Shown here one piece after another: positions 53,374 through 62,069 of a DNA stretch of 64,000 nucleotides (the first letter of the stretch is position 1; every line of letters begins with the position of its first letter). The stretch comes from Gammaproteobacteria bacterium (GTDB taxonomy: Bacteria > Pseudomonadota > Gammaproteobacteria > UBA6429 > Thiohalophilaceae). The stretch spans positions 100,212 to 164,211 of the forward strand of contig JAOUNS010000010.1 in assembly GCA_029880855.1 (NCBI GenBank). The letters run 5' to 3'. Position numbers and translations under genes: made by a program. The notes beneath the pieces were generated by a model. The model did no database searches. It was not told where the DNA came from and worked only from the letters and a program-made list of their open reading frames with translations.

Positions 53374-54420
53374 ATGTCGTGTCAGCTCACTCTGTCCATT
53401 CCCGGTTTGTTAAGCCCCCCTATGGGTTTCAACGAAATCCCTGCCGGTGAGTTTCCTGTTCTCTCTTCCCTGACAAAGTTATTAAGCCGTGCTGATCAGT
53501 CAACCAACAGCCAAAGCGGTTTTTATGCGGAGTTATTTGCTGAGTTTGGAATTCAGCTGCAAGGCAAGTCTGCACCGGTGGCGGCTTTGTCACATTTTCT
53601 GAATGCGAACGAAGCGGGTGATGACTGGTATTTGTGTGTTGATCCGGTGTTTATCCAGGCCGATCTGACGGCGGCCTATCTGTTGGCCCATGAGGCCCTG
53701 AACTTGCAGTCTGATGAAGCGACGCAACTAATTGCCACCCTGAATAATCACTTCGCTCAGGATGGCTGGCAGATCAGCATGGCGGCTGAACAGCGCTGGT
53801 ATTTGACGGGCAGTGGGAAAACATCCATCCGCACCACTGTCATGCATGAGGCCATGGGTCGTCACATGGGGCACTGTTTGCCTGTCGGGGATGATGCATC
53901 CTACTGGCGTTCCGTAATGAATGAGGTGCAGATGCTGTTGCATGAGCATCCGGTTAATCAGGCCAGAGAAGCAGCGGGTCAGTTACCGGTCAACAGTGTC
54001 TGGTTGTGGGGTGAAGGACACTTGCCGAAGGCTGCGCAACATAAGTGGCAGTCTGTCTACAGTAATGAGTTCACCAGTCAGGCGCTGGCACAGTTTTCCG
54101 GAATCCCTTGCCATGATTTGCCAAACGATATCAGCAGTGTGATGAAGCATTGCACCGGCAATCTACTCTACGTGGATGATCAACTGCTCACCCGTCAACA
54201 CGGTTTTGATATCTATTACTGGCTCACCGCTCTGCATGAACTGGAACAACAGGTGTTTACCCCGTTGTTGCAGGCCTTACAGGCCGGTCATGTGGATGAA
54301 CTGACTATCCTCAGTGGTGATGGTCGTCGCTTTACAATCAAGCGTAAACAACTCAAACGCTGGTGGCGACGCAGCAAACCGTTGGCGCACTGGGTCAAGG
54401 CAACGTCGGATGCAGATTAA
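53374..54420 (+). CDS. COG4255 family protein, RecJ neighbour
   Basis: 348 residues of the family often labelled regulatory protein RpfE-type or phosphoglycerate mutase-like (COG4255). The recognisable stretch is PVNSVWLWGEGHLP; LYVDDQLL and ELTILSGDGRRFTIKRKQLKRWWR near the end also fit. No phosphoglycerate mutase metal site is evident, so enzyme activity should not be assumed. The gene overlaps recJ by 11 bases, a frequent pairing, which suggests co-translation. Confidence 0.75.
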   Translation: MSCQLTLSIPGLLSPPMGFNEIPAGEFPVLSSLTKLLSRADQSTNSQSGFYAELFAEFGIQLQGKSAPVAALSHFLNANEAGDDWYLCVDPVFIQADLTAAYLLAHEALNLQSDEATQLIATLNNHFAQDGWQISMAAEQRWYLTGSGKTSIRTTVMHEAMGRHMGHCLPVGDDASYWRSVMNEVQMLLHEHPVNQAREAAGQLPVNSVWLWGEGHLPKAAQHKWQSVYSNEFTSQALAQFSGIPCHDLPNDISSVMKHCTGNLLYVDDQLLTRQHGFDIYYWLTALHELEQQVFTPLLQALQAGHVDELTILSGDGRRFTIKRKQLKRWWRRSKPLAHWVKATSDAD

Positions 54421-56131
54421 GCGTCGACAAATCAGCTCACTCAGCACCGGCTTGCCGCCGGAACTGCATCCGGTCCTGCAACGGGTCTATGCGGCACGGC
54501 AGGTCACCGATGCCGCACAACTGGAACACAACCTGAAACACCTCTTGCCCTGGCAACAACTCAAGGACATCGATCGTGCTGTCGCCTTGCTGGTGCAGGT
54601 CTTGCGTGAGAACCAGCGCATTCTGATCATCGGTGACTTTGATTCCGATGGCGCCACCAGCAGTGCCCTGGCCGTCAAGGCGCTGCAAGCCTTTGGCGCA
54701 CAACAGGTGGACTTTCTGGTGCCCAACCGTTTTGAATACGGCTATGGCCTGACGCCGGAGATTGTTGAAGTTGCCCTGACGCGCCAACCGGATCTGATCA
54801 TCACTGTCGATAACGGCATCTCCAGCCTGCAAGGGGTGGCGGTGGCCAAACAACATGGTGTGCGTGTGTTGATTACTGATCATCATCTGCCGGCCGATCA
54901 ATTACCTGCGGCCGATGCCATCGTCAATCCCAACCAGCCGGGCGATACCTTCCCCGGTAAATCCATGGCCGGTGTGGGTGTCATCTTTTATGTGATGATG
55001 GCCTTGCGTGCCGCACTGCGTGAGCAGGGCTGGTTTGAAGAGCAGGGCATCAACGAACCCAATCTGGCAACCTTTCTTGATCTGGTGGCCCTGGGGACGG
55101 TGGCGGATGTGGTGCCGCTGGATTATAACAACCGCATTCTGGTGGCACAGGGACTGGCGCGGATCAGGGCCGGGCAATGTTGTCATGGTATTGCCGCCTT
55201 GCTGACGGTATCCGGTCGCAGCAAGGAAAAGATCAGCACCACCGATATCGGCTTTTGTGTGGCGCCGCGTTTGAATGCCGCCGGGCGACTGGATGACATG
55301 TCCATCGGGATCAGTTGTCTGCTCAGTGAAACCGTTGATGGGGCCATGACCCTGGCAAGAGAACTGGATCACCTCAATCGGGAACGACGTGAGATCGAGC
55401 AGGGCATGCGTGAACAGGCCTTTGCCTGGCTGGAAACACAAACCATGGCAGAAACCACGCTGCCGGTGGCGCTCTGTCTCTATGAAGCCGATTGGCATGA
55501 AGGGGTGATTGGTATTCTGGCGGCGCGCGTCAAGGACAAGTGGCACCGGCCGGTGATCGCCTTTGCCGCCACTGATAACGGCATGATCAAGGGCTCGGCC
55601 CGTTCCATTCCCGGTCTGCATATCCGCGACGCACTGGATGCGGTGGCGGCCCATCATCCCGGTTTGATCACCAAATTCGGCGGTCACGCCATGGCGGCGG
55701 GACTGACTATCGCGGAAAAAGATTTTCCAGACTTCCGGCAAGCCTTTTGTGCTGAGGTGGCCCGTCATCTGAGTGAAGAAGACCTGCAAGGTCAGGTGCT
55801 CAGTGATGGTGAATTGCATGCCGCCGAGTTAACCCTGGAGCTGGCGGAAAACCTGCGTGAAGGCGGACCATGGGGACAGGGCTTTCCCGAGCCGGTGTTT
55901 GATGGTGTGTTTGAGATCATTAATCGACGCATCGTCGGTGAGAAACACCTCAAACTGGAGTTGCGCCCGGCCGATGGCAGACAGTTGATGGATGCCATTG
56001 CCTTTAATACCGTGGATACCGACTGGCCCGCTGATGTCTCGCGGGTGGAATTGGCCTACAAGCTGGACGTGAATGAGTTTCAGGGTGTGAAGCGGGCACA
56101 ACTGTTGGTGGAACACATTGAGCCGGTGTAA
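54410..56131 (+). CDS. recJ: Single-stranded-DNA-specific exonuclease RecJ
   Basis: 5'-3' ssDNA exonuclease of recombination and mismatch repair. DHH-domain motifs are in order: IIGDFDSDGATSSAL, TVDNGIS, LITDHHLPADQLP, and VALGTVADVVPL. The DHHA1 motif KFGGHAMAAGLTI and the C-terminal OB domain follow. ATG 54410 (MQIKRRQ) gives 573 residues, near the 577 of E. coli. Open frame extends upstream to 54314, but that part only shadows the preceding gene. Confidence 0.95.
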   Translation: MQIKRRQISSLSTGLPPELHPVLQRVYAARQVTDAAQLEHNLKHLLPWQQLKDIDRAVALLVQVLRENQRILIIGDFDSDGATSSALAVKALQAFGAQQVDFLVPNRFEYGYGLTPEIVEVALTRQPDLIITVDNGISSLQGVAVAKQHGVRVLITDHHLPADQLPAADAIVNPNQPGDTFPGKSMAGVGVIFYVMMALRAALREQGWFEEQGINEPNLATFLDLVALGTVADVVPLDYNNRILVAQGLARIRAGQCCHGIAALLTVSGRSKEKISTTDIGFCVAPRLNAAGRLDDMSIGISCLLSETVDGAMTLARELDHLNRERREIEQGMREQAFAWLETQTMAETTLPVALCLYEADWHEGVIGILAARVKDKWHRPVIAFAATDNGMIKGSARSIPGLHIRDALDAVAAHHPGLITKFGGHAMAAGLTIAEKDFPDFRQAFCAEVARHLSEEDLQGQVLSDGELHAAELTLELAENLREGGPWGQGFPEPVFDGVFEIINRRIVGEKHLKLELRPADGRQLMDAIAFNTVDTDWPADVSRVELAYKLDVNEFQGVKRAQLLVEHIEPV

Positions 56132-56275
56132 TCCACTGCAACCGTCCTGTGATTATTCGCCGCGCCATTCCCGATTTGTTTGAATTTATTGAAAATTCCC
56201 TGATTCGGATTTTCCCGGCGTCGCGGGCTGGGTTATGATACGCGATTATCTCTAACAAAAGTGAATCGAAAGTCG

Positions 56276-57374
56276 ATGCTGGAAGTCAATCCAATCTATA
56301 ACCAAATCAAGGATATGCAGGGTCGTCTTGCCTCCCTTAGGGGGTATCTTTGACTTCGATATCAAGAAAGAACGCTTGATCGAAGTTATCCGCGAACTGG
56401 AAGATCCCGCCATCTGGAACAAACCCGAATATGCCCAGGAGCTGGGCCGTGAACGGGCCAGACTGGAAAAAGTCGTGGATGTGATCGAAAAACTGAGCAA
56501 CAGCCTGAACGATGCCGGCGATCTGCTCGATCTGGCTGTCTCGGAAAACGATGCCGACACCGTCCAGTCGGTTTCCGATGATCTGCTGGATCAGGAAAAA
56601 GAGCTGGAGAATCTCGAATTCCAGCGCATGTTCGCCGGTGAAATGGACAAAAACAACGCCTTCCTCGATGTTCAGGCCGGCTCCGGCGGCACCGAAGCCC
56701 AGGACTGGGCCGAGATGATCCTGCGCATGTATCTGCGCTGGGGTGAAGGCCACGGCTTCAAAACAGAACTGATCGAAGTCTCCGCCGGTGAAGTGGCGGG
56801 AATTAAAAGCGCGACCATACAGATCTCCGGTGACTATGCCTTCGGTTGGTTACGCACCGAGACCGGCGTACATCGTCTGGTGAGAAAATCACCGTTTGAT
56901 TCCGGTAACCGTCGTCATACCTCTTTCGCCTCCGTGTTTGTCTCGCCGGAAGTGGATGAGGATATCGAGATCGAAATCAATCCGGCCGACCTGCGTGTGG
57001 ACACCTACCGGGCCAGCGGCGCCGGTGGTCAGCACGTTAACAAGACCGACTCGGCCATTCGTATCACCCACGAGCCCAGCGGCATCGTGGTGCAGTGTCA
57101 GAGTGAACGTTCCCAGCATCAAAACCGGGACAAGGCCATGAAACAGCTCAAGGCCAAGCTCTATGAAATGGAACTGCAAAAACAAAATGCCGAACGCCAG
57201 GCCATGGAAGATTCCAAGGCCGACATCGGTTGGGGCAGCCAAATCCGTTCCTATGTGCTGGATCAATCCCGCATCAAGGACCTGCGTACCGGTGTGGAAA
57301 CCAGTAACACCCAGGCTGTGCTGGACGGCGACCTGGACAAGTTTATCGAAGCAAGCCTGAAGAGCGGCTTATAA
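56276..57374 (+). CDS. prfB: Peptide chain release factor 2, programmed +1 frameshift
   Basis: Reads UGA and UAA stop codons. Translation starts at ATG 56276 ([19 protein letters not shown]), runs 25 codons to an in-frame TGA at 56351-56353, and must slip +1 to continue at GAC 56352 to 57374, giving 365 residues, exactly the E. coli length. The main frame has the stop-reading SPF tripeptide ([16 protein letters not shown]) and the GGQ loop ([15 protein letters not shown]). lysS follows after 16 bases, the usual prfB-lysS operon after recJ. Confidence 0.97.
56339..56354 (+). promoter_or_regulatory. Programmed +1 frameshift site of prfB
   Basis: AGGGGG TAT CTT TGA C: an internal Shine-Dalgarno-like run three bases upstream of the CTT slip codon and the in-frame stop at codon 26. 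This is the classical RF2 autoregulation signal: when RF2 is scarce the ribosome pauses on UGA, slips one base and makes more RF2. Confidence 0.97.
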
Positions 57375-57390
57375 AACCTTGGAAGAAAAG

Positions 57391-58926
57391 ATGTCTGAAA
57401 CTGAAACTCCAAATGCAAGCGAAACGCCGGTTGAATTAAGCCGCGACGAAGAAAACAAGCTCATCGCCCAGCGCCGCGAAAAACTCAATGCCATTCGCGA
57501 ACAGGGCATCGCCTTCCCGAATGATTTTCGCCGCAATGTCATGACCGGTGAACTGCATGCTGAATATGGCGAAAAGAGCAAGGAAGAGCTGGAGGGCATG
57601 GGAATTCGCGTCAGCATCGCCGGTCGCATGATGCTCAAGCGTATACAGGGTAAAACCAGTTTCACCACTGTACAGGACATGTCCGGCCACATTCAGTTTT
57701 TTGTGCAGCGCGATGCCTTGCCGGAAGGTTTCTACAACGAACAATTCAAGAAGTGGGACATCGGTGACATCATCGGCGCGGAAGGTGTCTTGATGAAAAC
57801 CAACACCGGTGAATTGTCCGTTAAAGTGGACAGCATTCGCCTGTTGACCAAGGCACTGCGTCCCTTGCCGGAAAAGTTCAAGGGGCTCACCGATCAGGAG
57901 ATACGGTATCGCCAGCGTTATCTTGATCTGATCATGAACGAGAACTCACGCAAGACCTTCATGCTGCGTTCAAAGATCATTACCCACATCCGGGAATTTC
58001 TTACTGATCGTAACTTCCTCGAAGTGGAAACCCCCATGATGCAAGTGATCCCCGGCGGCGCCACCGCCCGGCCCTTTACCACCTATCACAACGCGCTGGA
58101 CATGGACCTCTACCTGCGTATCGCACCGGAACTCTACCTCAAGCGACTGGTGGTGGGCGGCTTTGAACGCGTCTTCGAGATCAATCGCAACTTCCGTAAC
58201 GAGGGACTCTCCACACGTCATAACCCCGAATTCACCATGATTGAATTCTATGAGGCCTATGCCACCTATATTGATCTGATGGACATCACCGAAGCCATGC
58301 TGCGCTCCATCGCGCAAAACGTCATCGGTTCCACACAGATCCCCTATCAGGGTGACGTCTACGACTTCGGCAAACCCTTTGTCCGCATGACCGTGAAAGA
58401 ATCTATTCTGCACTTCAACCCGGATATCACCGCAGCCGAACTGGATGATCTGAACAAGGCCCGCGCTGTGGCAGAACGACTGGCCATCCCCATGAAAGAC
58501 GGCTATGGACTCGGTAAGGTACAGATCGAAATCTTCGAAAAGACCGTCGAACACCGTCTCATGGACCCGACCTTCATCACCGCCTATCCAACCGAAGTCT
58601 CACCACTGGCACGGCGTAACGATGCTGATCCCTTTGTGACCGACCGCTTTGAATTCTTCGTCGGCGGCCGCGAAATCGCCAACGGCTTCTCGGAATTGAA
58701 CGACGCCGAAGACCAGGCCGAACGCTTCCGCAAACAGGTGGCGGAAAAAGACGCCGGGGATGAAGAGGCCATGTTCTTCGACGAAGACTATGTCACTGCA
58801 CTGGAACACGGCATGCCGCCCACAGCGGGTGAGGGGATTGGTATTGATCGGCTGGTGATGTTGTTTACGGATTCACCGTCGATCAGGGATGTGTTGTTGT
58901 TTCCGCATATGCGGCCGCAGGCCTGA
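57391..58926 (+). CDS. lysS: Lysyl-tRNA synthetase, class II
   Basis: Charges tRNA-Lys. The N-terminal OB anticodon domain (about 65-170) is followed by the class-II core: motif 2 in [20 protein letters not shown] and motif 3 in [24 protein letters not shown] 57391 with GGAAG 5 bases upstream gives 511 residues; a TTG at 57379 is less likely. It is the last core gene before the second cassette locus. Confidence 0.97.
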   Translation: MSETETPNASETPVELSRDEENKLIAQRREKLNAIREQGIAFPNDFRRNVMTGELHAEYGEKSKEELEGMGIRVSIAGRMMLKRIQGKTSFTTVQDMSGHIQFFVQRDALPEGFYNEQFKKWDIGDIIGAEGVLMKTNTGELSVKVDSIRLLTKALRPLPEKFKGLTDQEIRYRQRYLDLIMNENSRKTFMLRSKIITHIREFLTDRNFLEVETPMMQVIPGGATARPFTTYHNALDMDLYLRIAPELYLKRLVVGGFERVFEINRNFRNEGLSTRHNPEFTMIEFYEAYATYIDLMDITEAMLRSIAQNVIGSTQIPYQGDVYDFGKPFVRMTVKESILHFNPDITAAELDDLNKARAVAERLAIPMKDGYGLGKVQIEIFEKTVEHRLMDPTFITAYPTEVSPLARRNDADPFVTDRFEFFVGGREIANGFSELNDAEDQAERFRKQVAEKDAGDEEAMFFDEDYVTALEHGMPPTAGEGIGIDRLVMLFTDSPSIRDVLLFPHMRPQA

Positions 58927-58938
58927 TTGTTTGGGTAG

Positions 58939-58966
58939 GTTGGGCTGAGCGATAGCGATGCCCAAC
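58939..58966 (+). terminator. Hairpin after lysS
   Basis: GTTGGGC, 14-base loop, GCCCAAC, starting 13 bases after the lysS stop. There is no T-run, so it is either a weak terminator or a dispersed intergenic repeat; sequences of this type are widespread between genes in proteobacteria. Confidence 0.4.
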
Positions 58967-58990
58967 GCTCGATACCTGTTCATATCCGTA

Positions 58991-59225
58991 TTCCGCCCGC
59001 CACTACGTGGCTGAGGCGGGTCACTTTCTCTTGCGCGGCCAAGAGAAAGTAACCAAAGAGAAGGCCGCCCTCGCCGGTGCAAACCTGTTGTCATGTTCCG
59101 TATTCATGAATGAGGCCTGGCAACGGGACTTCCTGACCCGCTGCCAGGCTGCGCCGCGTCCATGCGGCGCTCTGGATTTATGATGAATACGAAACATCAC
59201 AACGCACCGGCGAAGGGATGATCCG
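58991..59225. repeat. Structured repeat element A, copy 2
   Basis: The first about 88 bases match 28921-29009 almost base for base, including the ACTTTCTCTTG/CAAGAGAAAGT hairpin. The outer stem pairs 59072-59107 with 59183-59212. Inside are hairpins 59115-59149 (GCCTGGCA/TGCCAGGC) and 59151-59170 (GCGCCGC/GCGGCGC). The stems keep the layout of copy 1 with different bases. Element B follows 50 bases on, as at the other locus. Confidence 0.75.
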
Positions 59226-59275
59226 CTAGATAGTCCGGGGGGGTAGATAAACGCCCGCATGCTTTCAGCTATTTT

Positions 59276-59475
59276 TCTGCTTGACCTCTTCTCATGATGC
59301 TCGTAACTTCAGGAAAAGACGGGAAATTCTGCGATATCGGAAAATTTTCCACATAACACCCTAAAGTAATTTCTCGTTTTGGTAGATCAAGTTATTGATT
59401 AATAAATATGAATTAGCATTTACTAATATAATTTCGGGGGTGATATGTGGAAATTAGTATCAATATATGTAGTTA
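59276..59475. repeat. Repeat element B, copy 3 (attI-like leader candidate)
   Basis: A diverged relative of 29207-29405 and 30451-30649. Conserved parts include TCTGCTTGACCTCT, ATGATGCTCGTAAC, TCTGCGATAT and TTTTCCACATAACAC, and ATTAGTA near the end. It ends at GTTA of GTTATGC (59472-59478). The cassette that follows ends in GCATAAC (59987), the exact complement, so this is a well-formed cassette junction. Confidence 0.65.
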
Positions 59476-59503
59476 TGCACAATACATGTAGAAGGACTTA
59501 CTG

Positions 59504-59977
59504 ATGAGTGATGAAGCCAAAAAGAAAGGGTTCTTTTCTAGGGGATGGGTGATATTTGTGATTGTGGTTGCCATTTTTGTAGGCGCCAGGTTAATTCATC
59601 CGGGTGGCATTAGAGGGATTGTTGGTGATTTCATTATTGAGTCTAACTCAAATCCAAAAACTCAGGTACTTCGCGACAAAATGTTGAAGTCGGTTATTCC
59701 CATTGGAGCTGCTGCGCTCTGCATGAAAAAACATGGTGAAATTCCTGGCTTGGAAAATGCCATGATTAAATATAACAAGAGAAATGAGTCTAAAATGAAA
59801 AGGCTTATTTCTGATATTGAGGCTTTAGGTGGGTTATCAAAATCAGAAAAAGATCTTCTAGATCGCATGGCATATCGTAAAGCGGAAGAATTCATAGGTT
59901 TAGATAGCAGACAGCGTTGCTTAGTGCTTCCAAATCGCTTTAATTCCGGTGAGTTTGATATTGACTCGAGCAAGTAG
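59504..59977 (+). CDS. Cassette-borne membrane-anchored hypothetical protein
   Basis: 157 residues: a short basic N-terminus (MSDEAKKKGFFSRG), one membrane helix (about 15-30, WVIFVIVVAIFVGARLI), then a soluble domain of unknown fold with two cysteines. First gene after the third B element; an attC site follows its stop by 9 bases, so it is the cargo of a complete cassette. Not recognised. Confidence 0.7.
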   Translation: MSDEAKKKGFFSRGWVIFVIVVAIFVGARLIHPGGIRGIVGDFIIESNSNPKTQVLRDKMLKSVIPIGAAALCMKKHGEIPGLENAMIKYNKRNESKMKRLISDIEALGGLSKSEKDLLDRMAYRKAEEFIGLDSRQRCLVLPNRFNSGEFDIDSSK

Positions 59978-59986
59978 AAAAACTAT

Positions 59987-60070
59987 GCATAACAAGTCAT
60001 TCGAGTATGCCAGCAAAAGGCGCGGGCGGGTCGCGCGAACTTCGCGCGCCCCTCAATTCAAACGTTATGC
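59987..60070 (+). repeat. attC site of the first cassette
   Basis: 84 bases from GCATAACAAGTCATTCGAG to CTCAATTCAAACGTTATGC. The outer boxes GCATAAC and GTTATGC are perfect complements, the inner TTCGAG/CTCAA arms pair, and the centre folds through GCGCGCGAA/TTCGCGCGC. This is the standard attC layout, close in its arms to those of mobile-integron cassettes. Confidence 0.88.
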
Positions 60071-60084
60071 ACTAGGAGAAAGTT

Positions 60085-60777
60085 GTGCCGTCACTTATTG
60101 AGATAACAAATACTCCTTTTAAGGATAGGTATCCGAAGGACTGGCCTCCTTACGAATATTTTGTACACGAGACACAAATTACTCCCGAGATCGTCCAGGA
60201 GTTGAAGTCTCTAGTAGAAAAAAAATCATCTGAGACTGAAATAGACAAATTTATAACGAAAAACCCTGTCATTCTTACTTCAGTTCTTGATTTCAACAAC
60301 ACGGGGCATCATGGGGCTTGGGTAATACCAAAGAAAACTATAAGGCAAAATATTTCTGGAGAAATTCCGGGTCTAATACCTGATTTTATTGTTGGTGGTA
60401 GAAATTCATCTGGAACTACTTGGTATGTTGTGGAGCTAAAAGGTGCTAATCATTCGTTATTCACGACTTCATCAAATAAACTATGCTTGAGTAGTGTTGC
60501 TAACAAAGGGTTGTGCCAAATTCTTGAGTACATGCATTTTTGTAATAAATCTCAAAGCTATCTTAGGGAAGTCTTGAAGTTAAGTGAGTTTGTCTCTGCC
60601 AAGGGATTTTTGTTTATTGGTGAGTCATCTGAAACAGAAGATGAACGCAAGAAAGATCTTAAGTCTTCGCTAAACAATATGAATAAGGATCTCCAAATTA
60701 GGTCGTACAATGCACTATTTATGCATTGTGATCGGATTTTGAATTCTATTGAAGTGATGAAGGGAAATCATGCATAA
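60085..60777 (+). CDS. Shedu-type nuclease domain protein
   Basis: 230 residues from GTG 60085. The pattern fits the Shedu (SduA, DUF4263) PD-(D/E)XK nuclease: ETEIDKFITKNPVIL, then Asp100 in LIPDFIVGG, Glu117 and Lys119 in YVVELKG, and Gln145 in GLCQILEYMHF. Shedu proteins defend against phages; this one is the short form, with almost only the nuclease domain. The stop codon lies inside its attC (60772), the compact arrangement of a gene cassette. No partner gene is needed in known Shedu systems. Nuclease activity is inferred. Confidence 0.8.
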   Translation: MPSLIEITNTPFKDRYPKDWPPYEYFVHETQITPEIVQELKSLVEKKSSETEIDKFITKNPVILTSVLDFNNTGHHGAWVIPKKTIRQNISGEIPGLIPDFIVGGRNSSGTTWYVVELKGANHSLFTTSSNKLCLSSVANKGLCQILEYMHFCNKSQSYLREVLKLSEFVSAKGFLFIGESSETEDERKKDLKSSLNNMNKDLQIRSYNALFMHCDRILNSIEVMKGNHA

Positions 60778-60876
60778 CAATTGGCTTCAAGGGATGTCAC
60801 TCTGCGGTGCTCATTTGTGGCTAAATGATACAATCCTCGCTCCGCTGCGTAATGCCCCTGAGCCTTGGCGTTATGC
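60772..60876 (+). repeat. attC site of the Shedu-like cassette
   Basis: 105 bases from GCATAACAATTGGCTTCAAGG to CCCTGAGCCTTGGCGTTATGC. Outer boxes are perfect complements, the second arms (TTGGCTTCAAGG and CCTGAGCCTTGG) pair with the offset typical of attC, and the centre folds through GCGGTG/GCTCCGCTGC segments. The gene's TAA is within the first box. Confidence 0.88.
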
Positions 60877-60892
60877 GTAAAAGAGAAAAATC

Positions 60893-62008
60893 GTGATACA
60901 TGTAGCATTAGATACAAACATTTACCGTAAAAAACCAAGATTAGATTCTCCCGAGTTTAGGGCCTTGGTTTTTCTTTCCAAAAACGGGTGTATTCGCTTA
61001 CATGTTCCTTTTTTTGTGGAAAATGAATTTAAATCTCAGATAGAATTAGATCAGAAAAAAAGAGTTGAGTCTATTTTGACGATTCTTAGCAAGGTGTGTG
61101 ATTACCAATACCATGGCCCTATAACATCTGACTTAGTGAGTATTATAGAGTCCTTGGGGGAGTCAAAAAATGAAATAATAGCCGAGCGCGGGAATGATTT
61201 TATTCAATGGTTGGCTGAGATGAATGCAATAAGATATGACTTAAATTCAAAGGAAACCAACGACGCGCTATATACATACTTTAATGGCAAACCACCATTT
61301 AAAGAGCCAAAGATAAGAAAAGATATTCCTGATTCATTTATATACCAAACGCTATTAAATATACACAATTCAGAAAATCTACATGTTGTAGTTGAAGATG
61401 GAAAATTAAGAGATTCCTGCATAGAAGCAGGCATGATTTGCTACAAAGAACTTACGGAATTCATAAAAAGCGATGAAGCAAATCTCCTCCTTCAAGAGAA
61501 AATAAGGAACGACGTTTTGGGTACTCTTGAGTCGCAAATACAAGAGTTTTTGAATAACCACAATTCATTGATAGTTGATAAAGTAGAAGAAAAGCTCCTT
61601 TCCGATGAATACAGAATGATCTCTGGCGATTATATTCCAGGTGAATCAAATGAAATTTATGTGTCAGGTGTAAATGAACCACATGAATTAAAGCTAGACG
61701 AGAATATTGAATATTATGGTGATTCTCTTTTTGTGGTTGGTTTTTCAGCGAAAGTTGAATTTACATATGAATATGCAGTTTACAAGTCAGATGCATATGA
61801 GCTTGATCCAAAGAAGTACTATTTGGAATATTTGAATGATCATTACTTTAATGTCGAAACAACAGACGAGTTTACTTTTACTGGTAGAGTCGAGTTAGAT
61901 TACGACATGGATTTAGAGTCAGTAGAGTCAGTAGCTCAGCTGTTAGCCAGTCTTTCAGATCCAGCAGTAACGATAGAAGAACTTGATGAATTTGCTGTTA
62001 ATGCATAA
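60893..62008 (+). CDS. PIN-domain protein (DUF4935-like)
   Basis: 371 residues from GTG 60893. The N-terminal about 190 residues form a PIN nuclease domain with the acidic quartet in order: Asp7 (ALDTNIY), Glu45 (FFVENEF), Asp147 (IPDSFIYQTLL) and Glu168/Asp169 (VVVEDGKLRDSC). The C-terminal part is of unknown fold, beta-rich and very acidic. PIN proteins are usually RNases, often toxins or defence effectors. No antitoxin gene is next to it. The stop lies in the following attC-like box. Confidence 0.78.
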   Translation: MIHVALDTNIYRKKPRLDSPEFRALVFLSKNGCIRLHVPFFVENEFKSQIELDQKKRVESILTILSKVCDYQYHGPITSDLVSIIESLGESKNEIIAERGNDFIQWLAEMNAIRYDLNSKETNDALYTYFNGKPPFKEPKIRKDIPDSFIYQTLLNIHNSENLHVVVEDGKLRDSCIEAGMICYKELTEFIKSDEANLLLQEKIRNDVLGTLESQIQEFLNNHNSLIVDKVEEKLLSDEYRMISGDYIPGESNEIYVSGVNEPHELKLDENIEYYGDSLFVVGFSAKVEFTYEYAVYKSDAYELDPKKYYLEYLNDHYFNVETTDEFTFTGRVELDYDMDLESVESVAQLLASLSDPAVTIEELDEFAVNA

Positions 62009-62056
62009 CCTAGGCAGCTCGTTTGCGCTGCACAGCTTCAACGCTACGTGCCATAA
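62003..62056 (+). repeat. Degenerate attC-like site
   Basis: It starts with GCATAAC, complementary to the cassette start GTTATGC at 60870, and has an inner stem GCAGC-N8-GCTGC. The 3' end reads CTACGTGCCATAAGG where GTTATGC is expected. Either the right half was lost or replaced, or the site is unusual; recombination here is doubtful. Confidence 0.45.
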
Positions 62057-62069
62057 GGAAGATTAGAGG

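Noticed and set aside
54902..55819. 305-codon open frame opposite recJ
   Set aside because: Antisense shadow of recJ, which shows all DHH motifs on the plus strand.
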